Assembly: GCF_003858655.1 (NCBI RefSeq)
Contig: NZ_RQXV01000006.1
Location: 186,001-250,000, forward strand
Direction of reading: 5' to 3'
DNA: 64,000 bases
DNA from: Amphritea balenae
GTDB lineage: Bacteria; Pseudomonadota; Gammaproteobacteria; Pseudomonadales; Balneatricaceae
Part shown: positions 18,235-26,270 of the stretch, one piece after another
Layout of the letters: every line of letters starts with the position of its first letter
Numbering within the stretch: the first letter of the stretch is position 1
Notes under the pieces: model-generated
The model's input: only the letters and a program-made list of their open reading frames with translations
Told to the model about the DNA's origin: nothing
The model's database searches: none
Program-made: the position numbers and the translations under genes

Positions 18235-19419
18235 ATGACAGCGGATACTAAGAACCGGGCGATTCATTCGCTCCGATTTATCCGTGGTGATGAGCTCCAG
18301 ATACCGACTTACAAAGTCTTGAAACAGGATGGTACTCCTTACAAGGGAGCAAAACTGCCTGATCTGGATAAGCACACCGCACTCCGAATTTATAAAGCCA
18401 TGGTCCGTACCCGGGTGCTGGATGAACGCATGCTGGCAGCCCAACGACAGGGACGCCTGAGCTTTTACATGCAGTCCACCGGTGAAGAAGCGACCACAGT
18501 CGGCTTTGCTGCAGCCCTTGATGATGAAGACATGATCATGGCTCAGTACCGCGAGCAGGGTGCCCTGGTTTACCGTGGTTTCACCCTTGAAGAATTTATG
18601 AATCAGCTGTTCAGTAATGAACGCGACTACGGCAAGGGCCGTCAGATGCCGATTCATTATGGCTCCAGCAAGCTGCATTACATGACTATCTCATCCCCAC
18701 TTGCGACCCAGATTCCTCAGGCGACCGGTTATGCTTACGGCCAGAAACTGGCCGGTGATGGTAAATGCACAGTTACTGTATTTGGTGAGGGTGCTGCGTC
18801 TGAAGGTGATTTTCATGCTGCGCTGAACATGGCTTCGGTGCTGAAAGTACCGGTTATCTTCCTGTGTCGTAACAATGGCTACGCAATTTCTACACCGTCT
18901 AACGAGCAGTTCGCAGCCGATGGTATAGCGCCACGGGCGTTAGGCTACGGTATGCACACCATCCGGGTTGATGGTAACGATATTCTGGCGGTTTATGCTG
19001 CCACCGTTGAGGCGCGTCGAATCGCTGTCGAAGAGAACGAGCCGGTGCTGATTGAAGCGATGAGCTATCGTCTTGCTGCGCACTCATCTTCCGATGACCC
19101 TTCTGGCTATCGTAGCAAGAAGGAAGAAGAGAACTGGGCCAGTAAAGACCCACTGAGCCGTATGAAACAGTGGTTACTGCTGCAAGAGTGGTGGTCTGAG
19201 GACGAAGACAAGCAGTTGTACGATATTGATCGTCGCGATGTGCTGGCAACGTTGAAGGAGTGTGAGAAGCACCCAATTCCAAAGCTCGAAGAGATGATTA
19301 CCGATGTTTACGATGTGCCACCTCCGCTGTTGAAAGAGCAGCTGGAGCAGCTTAAAGAGCATATCCGTAAATATCCGGAAGCCTATCCTAAGACCGCAGG
19401 GAGACTAGATAATGAGTAA
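18235..19419 (+). CDS. bkdA1: Branched-chain 2-oxoacid dehydrogenase E1 component, alpha subunit
   Basis: With BkdA2 this forms the thiamine-diphosphate-dependent E1 that decarboxylates the 2-oxo acids of valine, leucine and isoleucine and loads the acyl group onto lipoyl-E2. The thiamine diphosphate/Mg motif runs from [13 protein letters not shown] to [10 protein letters not shown] (about residues 182-222). The phosphorylation-loop region reads [20 protein letters not shown], as in mitochondrial and pseudomonad E1alpha. The start is ATG at 18235, behind a GAAGAGGAAG ribosome binding site. The frame stays open 21 codons further up, but that extension lacks conservation signs. The length is 394 residues, against about 410 in Pseudomonas. 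Its stop overlaps the bkdA2 start by 8 bp. Confidence 0.93.
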   Translation: MTADTKNRAIHSLRFIRGDELQIPTYKVLKQDGTPYKGAKLPDLDKHTALRIYKAMVRTRVLDERMLAAQRQGRLSFYMQSTGEEATTVGFAAALDDEDMIMAQYREQGALVYRGFTLEEFMNQLFSNERDYGKGRQMPIHYGSSKLHYMTISSPLATQIPQATGYAYGQKLAGDGKCTVTVFGEGAASEGDFHAALNMASVLKVPVIFLCRNNGYAISTPSNEQFAADGIAPRALGYGMHTIRVDGNDILAVYAATVEARRIAVEENEPVLIEAMSYRLAAHSSSDDPSGYRSKKEEENWASKDPLSRMKQWLLLQEWWSEDEDKQLYDIDRRDVLATLKECEKHPIPKLEEMITDVYDVPPPLLKEQLEQLKEHIRKYPEAYPKTAGRLDNE

Positions 19420-20389
19420 GATGAATCTTCTTCAGGCGGTTAATAATGCACTGGATATTGCGATGGCAGATAACCCAAAAGTTATCTGTTTTGGTGAAGA
19501 TGTTGGTGGCTTTGGTGGTGTGTTCCGGGCAACCAGTAACCTGCAGGAAAAATACGGCCGGGATCGCTGTTTTAATACACCATTAGTTGAGCAAGGTATC
19601 ATCGGTTTTGCTAACGGTCTGGCCTCTCAGGGTTCGGTACCGGTGGCTGAAATCCAGTTTGCCGATTATATTTTTCCGGCCTTCGATCAGATTGTGAATG
19701 AGGCGGCTAAGTTCCGTTACCGCTCCGGTGATCTGTTCAATGTAGGCGGACTGACTATCCGTACCCCCTACGGTGGTGGTATCGCCGGTGGGCATTATCA
19801 CTCTCAGTCGCCGGAGGCTTACTTTGCCCAAACACCGGGACTGAAAGTCGTTGTCCCCCGTAACCCTCATCAGGCGAAAGGTTTGTTGCTGGCCGCGATC
19901 CGCGATCCGAACCCGGTTATTTTCTTTGAGCCCAAACGTATCTACAGAGCCTCTGTGGGCGAAGTGCCTGATGAAGATTATCAGTTGCCATTAGGCAGTG
20001 CTGAAGTCGTTAAAGAGGGCAGCGATATTACGCTGCTGGCCTGGGGCGCACAGATGGAGTATCTGGAAATGGCTGATCAACTGGCCGAAAAGGATGGCAT
20101 CTCCTGCGAACTGATCGACTTGCGCACTATCGTACCCTGGGATATTGATACTGTAGTCGCTTCTGTTAAGAAGACCGGCCGGCTGTTGATTACCCATGAA
20201 GCGCCCTATACCGGTGGCTTCGGTGGCGAAATATCTGCCGCTATTCAGGAACGTTGTTTCCTTCACCTCGAGTCGCCGATTGCCCGGGTGGCCGGAATGG
20301 ATACGCCTTACCCGCTTGCGCTGGAGAAGGAATACATTGCCGATCATCTGAAGATTTATGAAGCAATCAAACAAAGCGTCAATTTCTAG
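19412..20389 (+). CDS. bkdA2: Branched-chain 2-oxoacid dehydrogenase E1 component, beta subunit
   Basis: This is the partner of BkdA1 in the E1 heterotetramer. It opens with [20 protein letters not shown] and has [18 protein letters not shown], the conserved [18 protein letters not shown], and the potassium/cofactor region [29 protein letters not shown] transketolase C-terminal domain ([15 protein letters not shown], then [17 protein letters not shown]) closes it. At 325 residues it is slightly shorter than the Pseudomonas protein. Its ATG overlaps the end of bkdA1, implying translational coupling, and bkdB starts 13 bp after its stop. Confidence 0.93.
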   Translation: MSKMNLLQAVNNALDIAMADNPKVICFGEDVGGFGGVFRATSNLQEKYGRDRCFNTPLVEQGIIGFANGLASQGSVPVAEIQFADYIFPAFDQIVNEAAKFRYRSGDLFNVGGLTIRTPYGGGIAGGHYHSQSPEAYFAQTPGLKVVVPRNPHQAKGLLLAAIRDPNPVIFFEPKRIYRASVGEVPDEDYQLPLGSAEVVKEGSDITLLAWGAQMEYLEMADQLAEKDGISCELIDLRTIVPWDIDTVVASVKKTGRLLITHEAPYTGGFGGEISAAIQERCFLHLESPIARVAGMDTPYPLALEKEYIADHLKIYEAIKQSVNF

Positions 20390-20402
20390 GGGGGATGTGA
20401 GG

Positions 20403-22022
20403 ATGTTAAAAGATTTTATCCTGCCGGATATCGGCGAAGGCATTGTAGAGTGCGAAGTTGTTGAGTGGCTGATTAAAGAGGGTGATCTGATTGAAGAAGA
20501 TCAGCCGATAGTTGATGTCATGACCGATAAAGCGCTGGTACAGATACCAGCGCCATATGCGGGTCGGGTTAGTAAACTTTATTATCAGCAGGGCGACAGC
20601 GCCAAAGTACATGAACGGTTATTTGAGATCGAGCTGAATGGGGTTGAATCGGTATCGGAGGTAGTTTCCGCTCCTGAACATACTGTAGAACCGGTTGCAG
20701 CACAGCCCCCTGAAGCTGTGGTTAGCCAGAGCGAAGACTTTATTCTGCCGGATATCGGTGAAGGTATTGTTGAGTGCGAAGTTGTCGAATGGCTGATTAA
20801 AGAGGGTGATCATATCGAAGAGGATCAGCCGGTGGTTGATCTGATGACCGATAAAGCGGTGGTACAGATACCAGCGCCTACAGCTGGAACAGTATTAAAG
20901 CTATATCATCCGCAAGGGGATATTGCGCAGGTACATCAGCCATTATTCTCGATCCAGCCGGATCATCAGACTGCTCCGGAAGTTAAGTCGGTTGAATCCA
21001 GAGCTATTCAATCCAATGCACTTGAATCGAAGCCTGAGCCTGCCAGTGCGCTGGCTGCATCGACTAATCCGGTGGCATCTGCGCCCGCTCCTGCGGCTTC
21101 CATCGCGGGCCGGGGCAAGGCGTTGGCTGGTCCTGCGGTGCGTAGAATCTGTCGCGAATTTGGTCTGGATATCCAGGTTATACCGGGTAGCGGTAAAGAC
21201 GGACGGGTGATGAAGGAAGATGTCATCGCCTATCGTGATGGCCTGTCAACTGCCCCTGAGAGTCAGCCTGCGCCAACAGTGCCGACGACTGCCTCTGCGC
21301 CAGTAGTTGCATCCGGAGAGATCCGGGTCGAGCCTATTCGAGGCATTAAAGCGGCGATGGCGAAACAGATGACCCTGGCGACCAGTACCATTCCTCACTT
21401 CACTTTCGGTGATGAGGTGAATGTCACTGCGTTGTTAGCACTGCGTAAGCAACTTAAGCCTAAAGCTGAGCAGCTGGGTGTGCGTCTGACCCTGATGCCA
21501 TTTATTATGAAAGCGATGGCGATGGCGATACAGCAGTATCCGGTTCTGAACAGTCGGGTTAATGCCGACTGCACCGAGATCCATTATCTGCCGGACTGCA
21601 ATATTGGTATGGCGGTAGATTCTAAGATCGGCTTGCTGGTACCTAATATCAAGCGGGTTGATAAACTGAGTATCCTTGAGATTGCAGCGGAAGTTCAGCG
21701 GCTGACAGAAGCTGCCCGGGAAGGGCGGGTACAACAGCAGGATCTGCAGGGCGGTACTATCAGTATCTCCAACATTGGCGCGCTGGGCGGTACTTATGCA
21801 GTACCGGTGGTTAATGCGCCGGAGGTCGCGATTGTCGCGCTGGGTAAGGTGCAGCAGTTACCACGCTTTGATGATGCGGGTCAGGTTGAAGCCCGTAGTA
21901 TCATGAATATCAGTTGGTCCGGTGATCACCGGGTGATTGATGGCGGCACTATCGCCCGCTTCAGTGGCCTGTGGCAGTCCTATCTGGAAGATCCGGCCTC
22001 AATGCTATTGGATCTGAGCTAG
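20403..22022 (+). CDS. bkdB: Branched-chain 2-oxoacid dehydrogenase E2 (lipoamide acyltransferase) with two lipoyl domains
   Basis: E2 is the core of the complex and moves the branched acyl group from lipoyl-lysine to CoA. Domains in order: lipoyl domain 1 (residues 1-77, lipoyl-Lys43 in MTDKALVQ), linker, lipoyl domain 2 (112-185, Lys151 in MTDKAVVQ), Ala/Pro-rich linker, peripheral subunit-binding domain (about 240-275, AGPAVRRICREFG), second linker, and catalytic domain (about 308-539) with the active-site His509 and Asp513 in SGDHRVIDGG. The usual pseudomonad BkdB has one lipoyl domain. The ATG at 20403 follows an AGGGGGG ribosome binding site; a GTG two codons earlier is less well placed. 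The dedicated E3 gene (lpdV) that follows bkdB in Pseudomonas is absent. Confidence 0.93.
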   Translation: MLKDFILPDIGEGIVECEVVEWLIKEGDLIEEDQPIVDVMTDKALVQIPAPYAGRVSKLYYQQGDSAKVHERLFEIELNGVESVSEVVSAPEHTVEPVAAQPPEAVVSQSEDFILPDIGEGIVECEVVEWLIKEGDHIEEDQPVVDLMTDKAVVQIPAPTAGTVLKLYHPQGDIAQVHQPLFSIQPDHQTAPEVKSVESRAIQSNALESKPEPASALAASTNPVASAPAPAASIAGRGKALAGPAVRRICREFGLDIQVIPGSGKDGRVMKEDVIAYRDGLSTAPESQPAPTVPTTASAPVVASGEIRVEPIRGIKAAMAKQMTLATSTIPHFTFGDEVNVTALLALRKQLKPKAEQLGVRLTLMPFIMKAMAMAIQQYPVLNSRVNADCTEIHYLPDCNIGMAVDSKIGLLVPNIKRVDKLSILEIAAEVQRLTEAAREGRVQQQDLQGGTISISNIGALGGTYAVPVVNAPEVAIVALGKVQQLPRFDDAGQVEARSIMNISWSGDHRVIDGGTIARFSGLWQSYLEDPASMLLDLS

Positions 22023-22094
22023 CACTGCTCGCTATAGAGAACTGAACCGGGATAAGCTTAAGTTGATTCCCGGTTCAGGTATCTGACGATTATT

Positions 22095-23948
22095 ATGGAT
22101 TATCCTAACTTACAGCAGTTTTATATCCCTGAAGAGCAGTCTATCTATCTGCTCAGTCACGATGACGCCAAGAAACTTAAAGACTGGGTTAATCTCTGTC
22201 AGGAACAGCTGGAACAGCTGGGTTACACCGACATTTCAATGATCGGTAAGGGCGCTTTTGGTTTTGTGTTCGGCGGTACCAGCGCACATGGGCGCAGACT
22301 GGTGTTTAAATTCTCCCGTATTACCCTGCCGCAGCATATTCAGGATCGACTCGAAGAAGAGGCCTTTATTCTGGGTGAGGTAGAGCACGGTTTAGTACCG
22401 CAGCTGGTCGAGTTTCAGCGCATCCGCCGTCAGGCTATTCTGGTGATGGAGCGGGCTAAAGGAATGGACCTGGAACAGTTCTCGCTGCAACAGGGAAAGT
22501 TATCACCCCGCCTGGTGGTGCATATAGCTGCTCAGATGGTGGATATACTTCAAGGCTTACGATCCGCCGCTATTCGCTCGGGCAGACCACTGGTACACGG
22601 CGATATAAAGCCCTCCAATATTGTGATTGATCCTGAAACAGAAGCGGTCGCACTGATCGACTGGGGTTCGTCTGTATTTGCTCAACTGGATACCCATAAA
22701 CAGTTTGTCTCTAACAATGTGATGGAGCTGATGTCCGGCGATTTGCAAAACACCAACGCGCGTCTGGGAGATGTGTATTTTATCGGTGAAGAGCAGCTCA
22801 ATGGCGCATTGTCATCCCCCAGGTTCGATGAGCAGGGACTGGCAGGCACGCTTTACGCTTTGGCCTCAGGGCAGTCCTGTCGCTTTGGTCATCGGGCGAT
22901 ACCACCGACCTCTTTGGGCTTACCATTAGAGTTCGCCCGGGTGCTGGAAAATCTGTTGGATGAAAATCCTGATATCCGGGCTCAGGCCGGTGACTATCTG
23001 TTGAATAATATGGCGTCTATTGCCCGTACGGTGATGGTTGATCTGGATGAACCGCCGGAGCCCCATCTGATTCCGGTCTGGTCCCATACCGAGCTCCAGG
23101 ATATCGATACAGTTGCCTACACATCCCGAAAGGCTTTCTTAAAGGAGGAGGGCATAGAAGAGCCGATTCAGGATATGGATGAGGTGCAATTCGATCGCTA
23201 CTATAAGAACTTTCTGCAGGGTATGGGGGAAACGGAAAAGGCGTTTCTGGCCAGTATCAGCCGCTTAGCTAAATACCCGGTGGTCGGTGGCATTGCTGTA
23301 CGCTGGGAGCCGGATGGCGTGTATATCGATTCCTGCCTGAACCTGAACGATGACCGGCTGAAGGATTCTTTTATCACCTCGGTTAACAATATGGTTAACC
23401 TGTCCCGGGCGATTTATCGACAGGGGGTATTCAAAAGCTGCCTGTTCAACGCTAAAGATACCCTGCATATGGAGCGGGAAAATACTCAAATTCCTTTCCA
23501 GCCGGTTCAGGGCATGCAGATACCATACGAAGTCTCAGCGGCACCGGAACTTGAAGATCAGAGTCGGATGCACTCATACTTTGAAGACGGTAAGGATCCG
23601 GAAGAATTTCTTGAACTGCCACAGTCCATTATTAAAGACCTGGAACTGCTTAATCAGATTCATCATACCGGCCTGATTATCTTTGAAAGCCTGCCGACTC
23701 ATTTGAAAATTCATAGTTACTACCGCCTGCTGGATCCCTCAAGGGAGGGGGAGTTTAGTGACTGTCTGGCGCGTATTCTGGCAGCAGTGCCGCAGATCTC
23801 AGGTCTGGGAATCTCCGGTTATATGAAGATGCCTTACCGAGACACCCGTTTTTTCAGCCACATCGATCGACTGCCTGAAAAATATTATCCGAAAAACCCG
23901 AAACAGATACTGCATGAGCGTCAGCCTGAAGTGTTAAATCAAGTCTGA
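22095..23948 (+). CDS. Serine/threonine-protein-kinase-like protein with uncharacterised C-terminal half
   Basis: Residues ~45-310 are a eukaryotic-like kinase fold with its key residues present: glycine loop IGKGAFGFVFGG (50-61), lysine 72 in LVFKFSR, a glutamate-rich helix C near 87-95, catalytic loop LVHGDIKPSNIVI (167-179), and metal-binding Asp189 in IDWGSS, with DWG in place of DFG. It should therefore be able to bind ATP and may phosphorylate protein. Residues ~310-617 form a conserved-looking region I cannot assign. No signal peptide, membrane helix or PASTA repeats are seen, so it is cytoplasmic. It starts 72 bp after bkdB in the same direction, with a small membrane-protein gene following at 24006. 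Confidence 0.8.
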   Translation: MDYPNLQQFYIPEEQSIYLLSHDDAKKLKDWVNLCQEQLEQLGYTDISMIGKGAFGFVFGGTSAHGRRLVFKFSRITLPQHIQDRLEEEAFILGEVEHGLVPQLVEFQRIRRQAILVMERAKGMDLEQFSLQQGKLSPRLVVHIAAQMVDILQGLRSAAIRSGRPLVHGDIKPSNIVIDPETEAVALIDWGSSVFAQLDTHKQFVSNNVMELMSGDLQNTNARLGDVYFIGEEQLNGALSSPRFDEQGLAGTLYALASGQSCRFGHRAIPPTSLGLPLEFARVLENLLDENPDIRAQAGDYLLNNMASIARTVMVDLDEPPEPHLIPVWSHTELQDIDTVAYTSRKAFLKEEGIEEPIQDMDEVQFDRYYKNFLQGMGETEKAFLASISRLAKYPVVGGIAVRWEPDGVYIDSCLNLNDDRLKDSFITSVNNMVNLSRAIYRQGVFKSCLFNAKDTLHMERENTQIPFQPVQGMQIPYEVSAAPELEDQSRMHSYFEDGKDPEEFLELPQSIIKDLELLNQIHHTGLIIFESLPTHLKIHSYYRLLDPSREGEFSDCLARILAAVPQISGLGISGYMKMPYRDTRFFSHIDRLPEKYYPKNPKQILHERQPEVLNQV

Positions 23949-24005
23949 CGAATTAATGTCATTCAGTTATGCTCAGGCTTTCCAACCATTACAAGGAATA
24001 GTCAG

Positions 24006-24215
24006 TTGAAGAAGTTTGAGCTGAATCTGGATGCGCTTATCGTTGTTATTTTGCTGTTTATCTTGTCCCTGGGTATGAACTTTGTTCAGTACCGGCTCTA
24101 TTCCGAAACGGCCAGAGAGAACGTAAAACTGCAAATTCAGGGGCAGCTGGACCAGTTGAATCTGAGCTCAATGCAGGCATATATCGATAAAATGAATTCT
24201 GAGAAAGGTAGTTAG
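24006..24215 (+). CDS. Small single-pass membrane protein
   Basis: A 69-residue protein with one strong hydrophobic segment (LIVVILLFILSLGMNFVQY, about residues 11-30), then a polar, predicted coiled-coil tail with evenly spaced Leu, Gln and Glu. It starts with TTG at 24006, about nine bases after AAGGA. I do not recognise a family. It lies 57 bp after the kinase-like gene in the same direction and may be its membrane partner; that is inference from position only. Confidence 0.6.
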   Translation: MKKFELNLDALIVVILLFILSLGMNFVQYRLYSETARENVKLQIQGQLDQLNLSSMQAYIDKMNSEKGS

Positions 24216-24228
24216 ATTAACTTACAGT

Positions 24229-24269
24229 CACAAAAAGCCCTGCTTCTTTATAGTTAAAGAGTAGCAAAG
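24229..24269 (-). terminator. Intrinsic terminator, repeat copy 1 (distal)
   Basis: On the minus strand, the arms AAGC-TTGCT and AGCA-GGGCTT pair, extended by CTTTA/TAAAG, and are followed by TTTTT. This is the last of the four terminators behind tRNA-Phe. Confidence 0.6.
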
Positions 24270-24352
24270 CTTAGTTGATTCTTAAGTGGTGCCCGGACGC
24301 CTGAAGTTGTAACCAGCCGAACCACGGACCGGAGATAGTCCTTTCTTGCGGA

Positions 24353-24395
24353 CACAAAAAAGCCCTGCTTCTTTATAGTTAAAGAGTAGCAAGGC
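24353..24395 (-). terminator. Intrinsic terminator, repeat copy 2
   Basis: Minus-strand hairpin with AAGCC/GGCTT, TGCT/AGCA and CTTTA/TAAAG arms, followed by TTTTTT. It is nearly identical to copy 1. Confidence 0.65.
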
Positions 24396-24473
24396 TTAGT
24401 TGATTCTTAAGTGGTGCCCGGACGCCTGAAGTTATAACCGGTCGAATCACGGACGCTTTCAATAAGTTCTAGA

Positions 24474-24512
24474 CACAAAAAAGCCCTGCTACGTAGAACG
24501 AAAGCAAGGCTT
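24474..24512 (-). terminator. Intrinsic terminator, repeat copy 3
   Basis: Minus-strand hairpin with AAGCCTTGCT and AGCAGGGCTT arms and a shorter, different loop from the other copies, followed by TTTTTT. Confidence 0.65.
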
Positions 24513-24588
24513 CAATGATTCTTAAATGGTGCCCGGACGCCTGAAGTTGTAATTAGCCGAACCACGGACGCTTTCAATAAATTCCAGA

Positions 24589-24631
24589 CACAAAAAAGCC
24601 CCGTTTCTTTGAGATAAAGAGTAACGAGGCT
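24589..24631 (-). terminator. Intrinsic terminator directly behind tRNA-Phe
   Basis: Minus-strand hairpin (AAGCCTCGTTACTCTTTA pairing with TAAAGAAACGGGGCTT, imperfect in the middle), followed by TTTTTT. It begins 17 bases after the tRNA 3' end and is the primary terminator. Confidence 0.7.
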
Positions 24632-24647
24632 TAAATGATTTCTTAAG

Positions 24648-24723
24648 TGGTGCCCGGACGCGGAATCGAACCACGGACACGAGGATTTTCAATCCTCTGC
24701 TCTACCGACTGAGCTATCCGGGC
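24648..24723 (-). tRNA. tRNA-Phe (anticodon GAA)
   Basis: The 76-base minus-strand sequence starts GCCCGGATAGCTCAG and folds into a full cloverleaf. The acceptor arm is GCCCGGA/TCCGGGC, the D arm holds AGCTCAGTCGGTAGAGC, and the anticodon loop holds TTGAAAA with anticodon GAA. The T arm is CGTGG-TTCGATT-CCGCG, and CCA is encoded in the gene. It matches the E. coli tRNA-Phe pattern almost throughout. Confidence 0.97.
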
Positions 24724-24738
24724 ACTTAAGAGGTGCGT

Positions 24739-24767
24739 ATTAAACTGGTTTCATGCTCTTGTGTCAA
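24739..24767 (-). promoter_or_regulatory. Sigma-70 promoter of tRNA-Phe
   Basis: On the minus strand, a perfect TTGACA (24767-24762) stands 17 bases from TTTAAT (24744-24739), 15 bases before the mature tRNA 5' end. The discriminator ACGCACCTC is C-rich, as is common at growth-rate-controlled stable-RNA promoters. Confidence 0.85.
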
Positions 24768-24929
24768 CAGGCCAATGAAGATTTTTTTCTGGGAGTATTA
24801 GACTGCTTCTGGGAAGAGCGTTGAGGATAAATTTTTGACGCCGAATGCTTAATGAGTGTGGCCGGGAAGTAGCCCGGAGTCGATTTCTCCGGGCCGGAGC
24901 TTTAATTATCAGAACTCAGACAAGCGGAA

Positions 24930-25202
24930 TTATTTAGACGGAGGTACGTAGCCTTCAGCTTTTTCGTAGTCTTCGCCATCCATAAACTTCTGCATCTCTT
25001 GTTGCAGGAATTCCCGGGTAGAAGGGTCCATCAGGCTCAGATGCTTTTCATTGATCAGCATAGTTTGATGGTTGGTCCATTCGGTCCAGGCTTTTTTCGA
25101 AATAGTATCGTAAATCACCTGGCCTTTTTCACCGGGATAAGGTGGTCTATCAAGGCTTTCCAGCTCTTCTTTGTATTTACGGCACATTACGGTGCGGGTC
25201 AT
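24930..25202 (-). CDS. yggX: Fe(2+)-trafficking / oxidative damage protection protein YggX
   Basis: A 90-residue protein matching YggX along its length: [15 protein letters not shown] with the single conserved cysteine at residue 7, then [29 protein letters not shown] and [14 protein letters not shown]. YggX limits damage to labile iron-sulfur clusters and is thought to handle Fe(II). It follows mutY by 18 bp, an operon layout shared by enterics and pseudomonads, and lies just before the tRNA-Phe promoter region. Confidence 0.95.
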   Translation of the reverse strand: MTRTVMCRKYKEELESLDRPPYPGEKGQVIYDTISKKAWTEWTNHQTMLINEKHLSLMDPSTREFLQQEMQKFMDGEDYEKAEGYVPPSK

Positions 25203-25220
25203 ATCTTTCTCCAGATTAAA

Positions 25221-26270
25221 TCAGGTCTTCAGTTTTCCCAGCAGTTTCTTGACCGGTGCTGCCAGTCCGACCTTCTGTGGCTGGCGTAAGTTATACCAGA
25301 GACTTGCCGGCTGTTCCATGACACGGTTTGTAGGGGCTTTATCTATCAGTCTGACCTTTACCGGAGTGATGTCCAGATGAAAGTGGCTGAAGGTATGGCG
25401 TATTGGAGCCATAGGTTCAGCAGTATCAAGCTCTATTGCCAGTCCGGTTTCCTGTTCTGCATCGCGCAGATCAGAGGTTTCAGGCAGACTCCAGAGCCCT
25501 CCCCAGATACCGCTGGGTGGTCTTTGGCGTAGTAAAATCTGACCGTCAGTATCAGTAATGAGTAACATCATTGTCTGTTTAACGGGAATGACTTTTTTAG
25601 GTTTAGATGCGGGTAATTCCGCTGTCCGCCCTTGTCTGTATGCGGTGCAACCTTGCTGGACAGGGCATAACAAACAGACAGGTTTAGACCGGGTGCAGAG
25701 AGTGGCTCCCATATCCATCATCGCCTGCGTGTATTCGCCGGCCCTTGCCGTTGGCGTATTCTGTTCTGCGTAAAGCCAAAGCTGTTTGGTATTTGCTGTA
25801 GTACCAGGCCAGCCCTCGATGGCGTAATACCGTGCCAGCACCCGTTTAACATTACCGTCCAGAATGGCAGCACGTTTACCGGTTGAGATAGAGAGAATAG
25901 CCCCAGCTGTTGAACGGCCAATGCCCGGTAGTTGCTCCAGCTCGTCAACGGATTGCGGAAAATGACCGTCAAACTCTGCGCTGATAATTTTAGCTGTTTT
26001 ATGGAGGTTACGGGCCCGGGCGTAGTAACCCAGCCCGGTCCACAGATGCAGTACTTCATCCTGGTCGGCAGCGGCCAGGTCTTCTACGGTTGGGTACTGA
26101 TCCCGAAATCGTTCGAAATAGGGGATAACCGTGCTGACCTGAGTTTGCTGCAACATGATCTCAGACAACCAGGTGAAGTAGGCTGTTTTAGTGGCCTGCC
26201 AGGGTAGATCGTGACGGCCGTGCTGATCAAACCAGTTCAGCACGGCGTCGGAGAATTGCTCTGTGGACAT
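25221..26270 (-). CDS. mutY: A/G-specific adenine DNA glycosylase
   Basis: MutY removes adenine mispaired with 8-oxoguanine. The catalytic glutamate lies in [13 protein letters not shown] (near residue 36), and the helix-hairpin-helix is [13 protein letters not shown] with the catalytic aspartate in [16 protein letters not shown]. The iron-sulfur cluster loop has C-x6-C-x2-C-x5-C spacing ([17 protein letters not shown]). A NUDIX-like C-terminal domain ([22 protein letters not shown]) recognises 8-oxoguanine. At 349 residues it is family size. The ATG overlaps the stop of the upstream AsmA-family gene as TGATG, and yggX follows 18 bp downstream. Confidence 0.96.
   Translation of the reverse strand: MSTEQFSDAVLNWFDQHGRHDLPWQATKTAYFTWLSEIMLQQTQVSTVIPYFERFRDQYPTVEDLAAADQDEVLHLWTGLGYYARARNLHKTAKIISAEFDGHFPQSVDELEQLPGIGRSTAGAILSISTGKRAAILDGNVKRVLARYYAIEGWPGTTANTKQLWLYAEQNTPTARAGEYTQAMMDMGATLCTRSKPVCLLCPVQQGCTAYRQGRTAELPASKPKKVIPVKQTMMLLITDTDGQILLRQRPPSGIWGGLWSLPETSDLRDAEQETGLAIELDTAEPMAPIRHTFSHFHLDITPVKVRLIDKAPTNRVMEQPASLWYNLRQPQKVGLAAPVKKLLGKLKT

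Larger units (their letters stand above)
24229..24647 (-). repeat. Tandem repeat array downstream of tRNA-Phe containing tRNA 3'-end copies and terminators
   Basis: The unit of about 115-125 bases occurs four times, with units beginning at 24229, 24353, 24474 and 24589 on the plus strand. On the minus strand each unit has a copy of the tRNA-Phe 3' end (GCGTCCGGGCACCA, plus the upstream GTCCGTGGTTCG of the T arm, separated by a 17-base insert). A spacer and an intrinsic terminator follow. The fourth unit's tRNA part is the intact gene at 24648-24723. The three other tRNA-like segments lie at 24287-24329, 24412-24444 and 24527-24569. Confidence 0.85.

Noticed and set aside
24229-24647. CRISPR-like array
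   Set aside because: The repeated part is most of the unit, the period is about 120 bp, and each unit has tRNA and terminator sequence; no cas genes are present.
24229-24723. Genomic-island attachment site at tRNA-Phe
   Set aside because: No integrase, phage or island genes lie on either side within the window; flanks are core genes. Kept only as an alternative explanation for the repeats.
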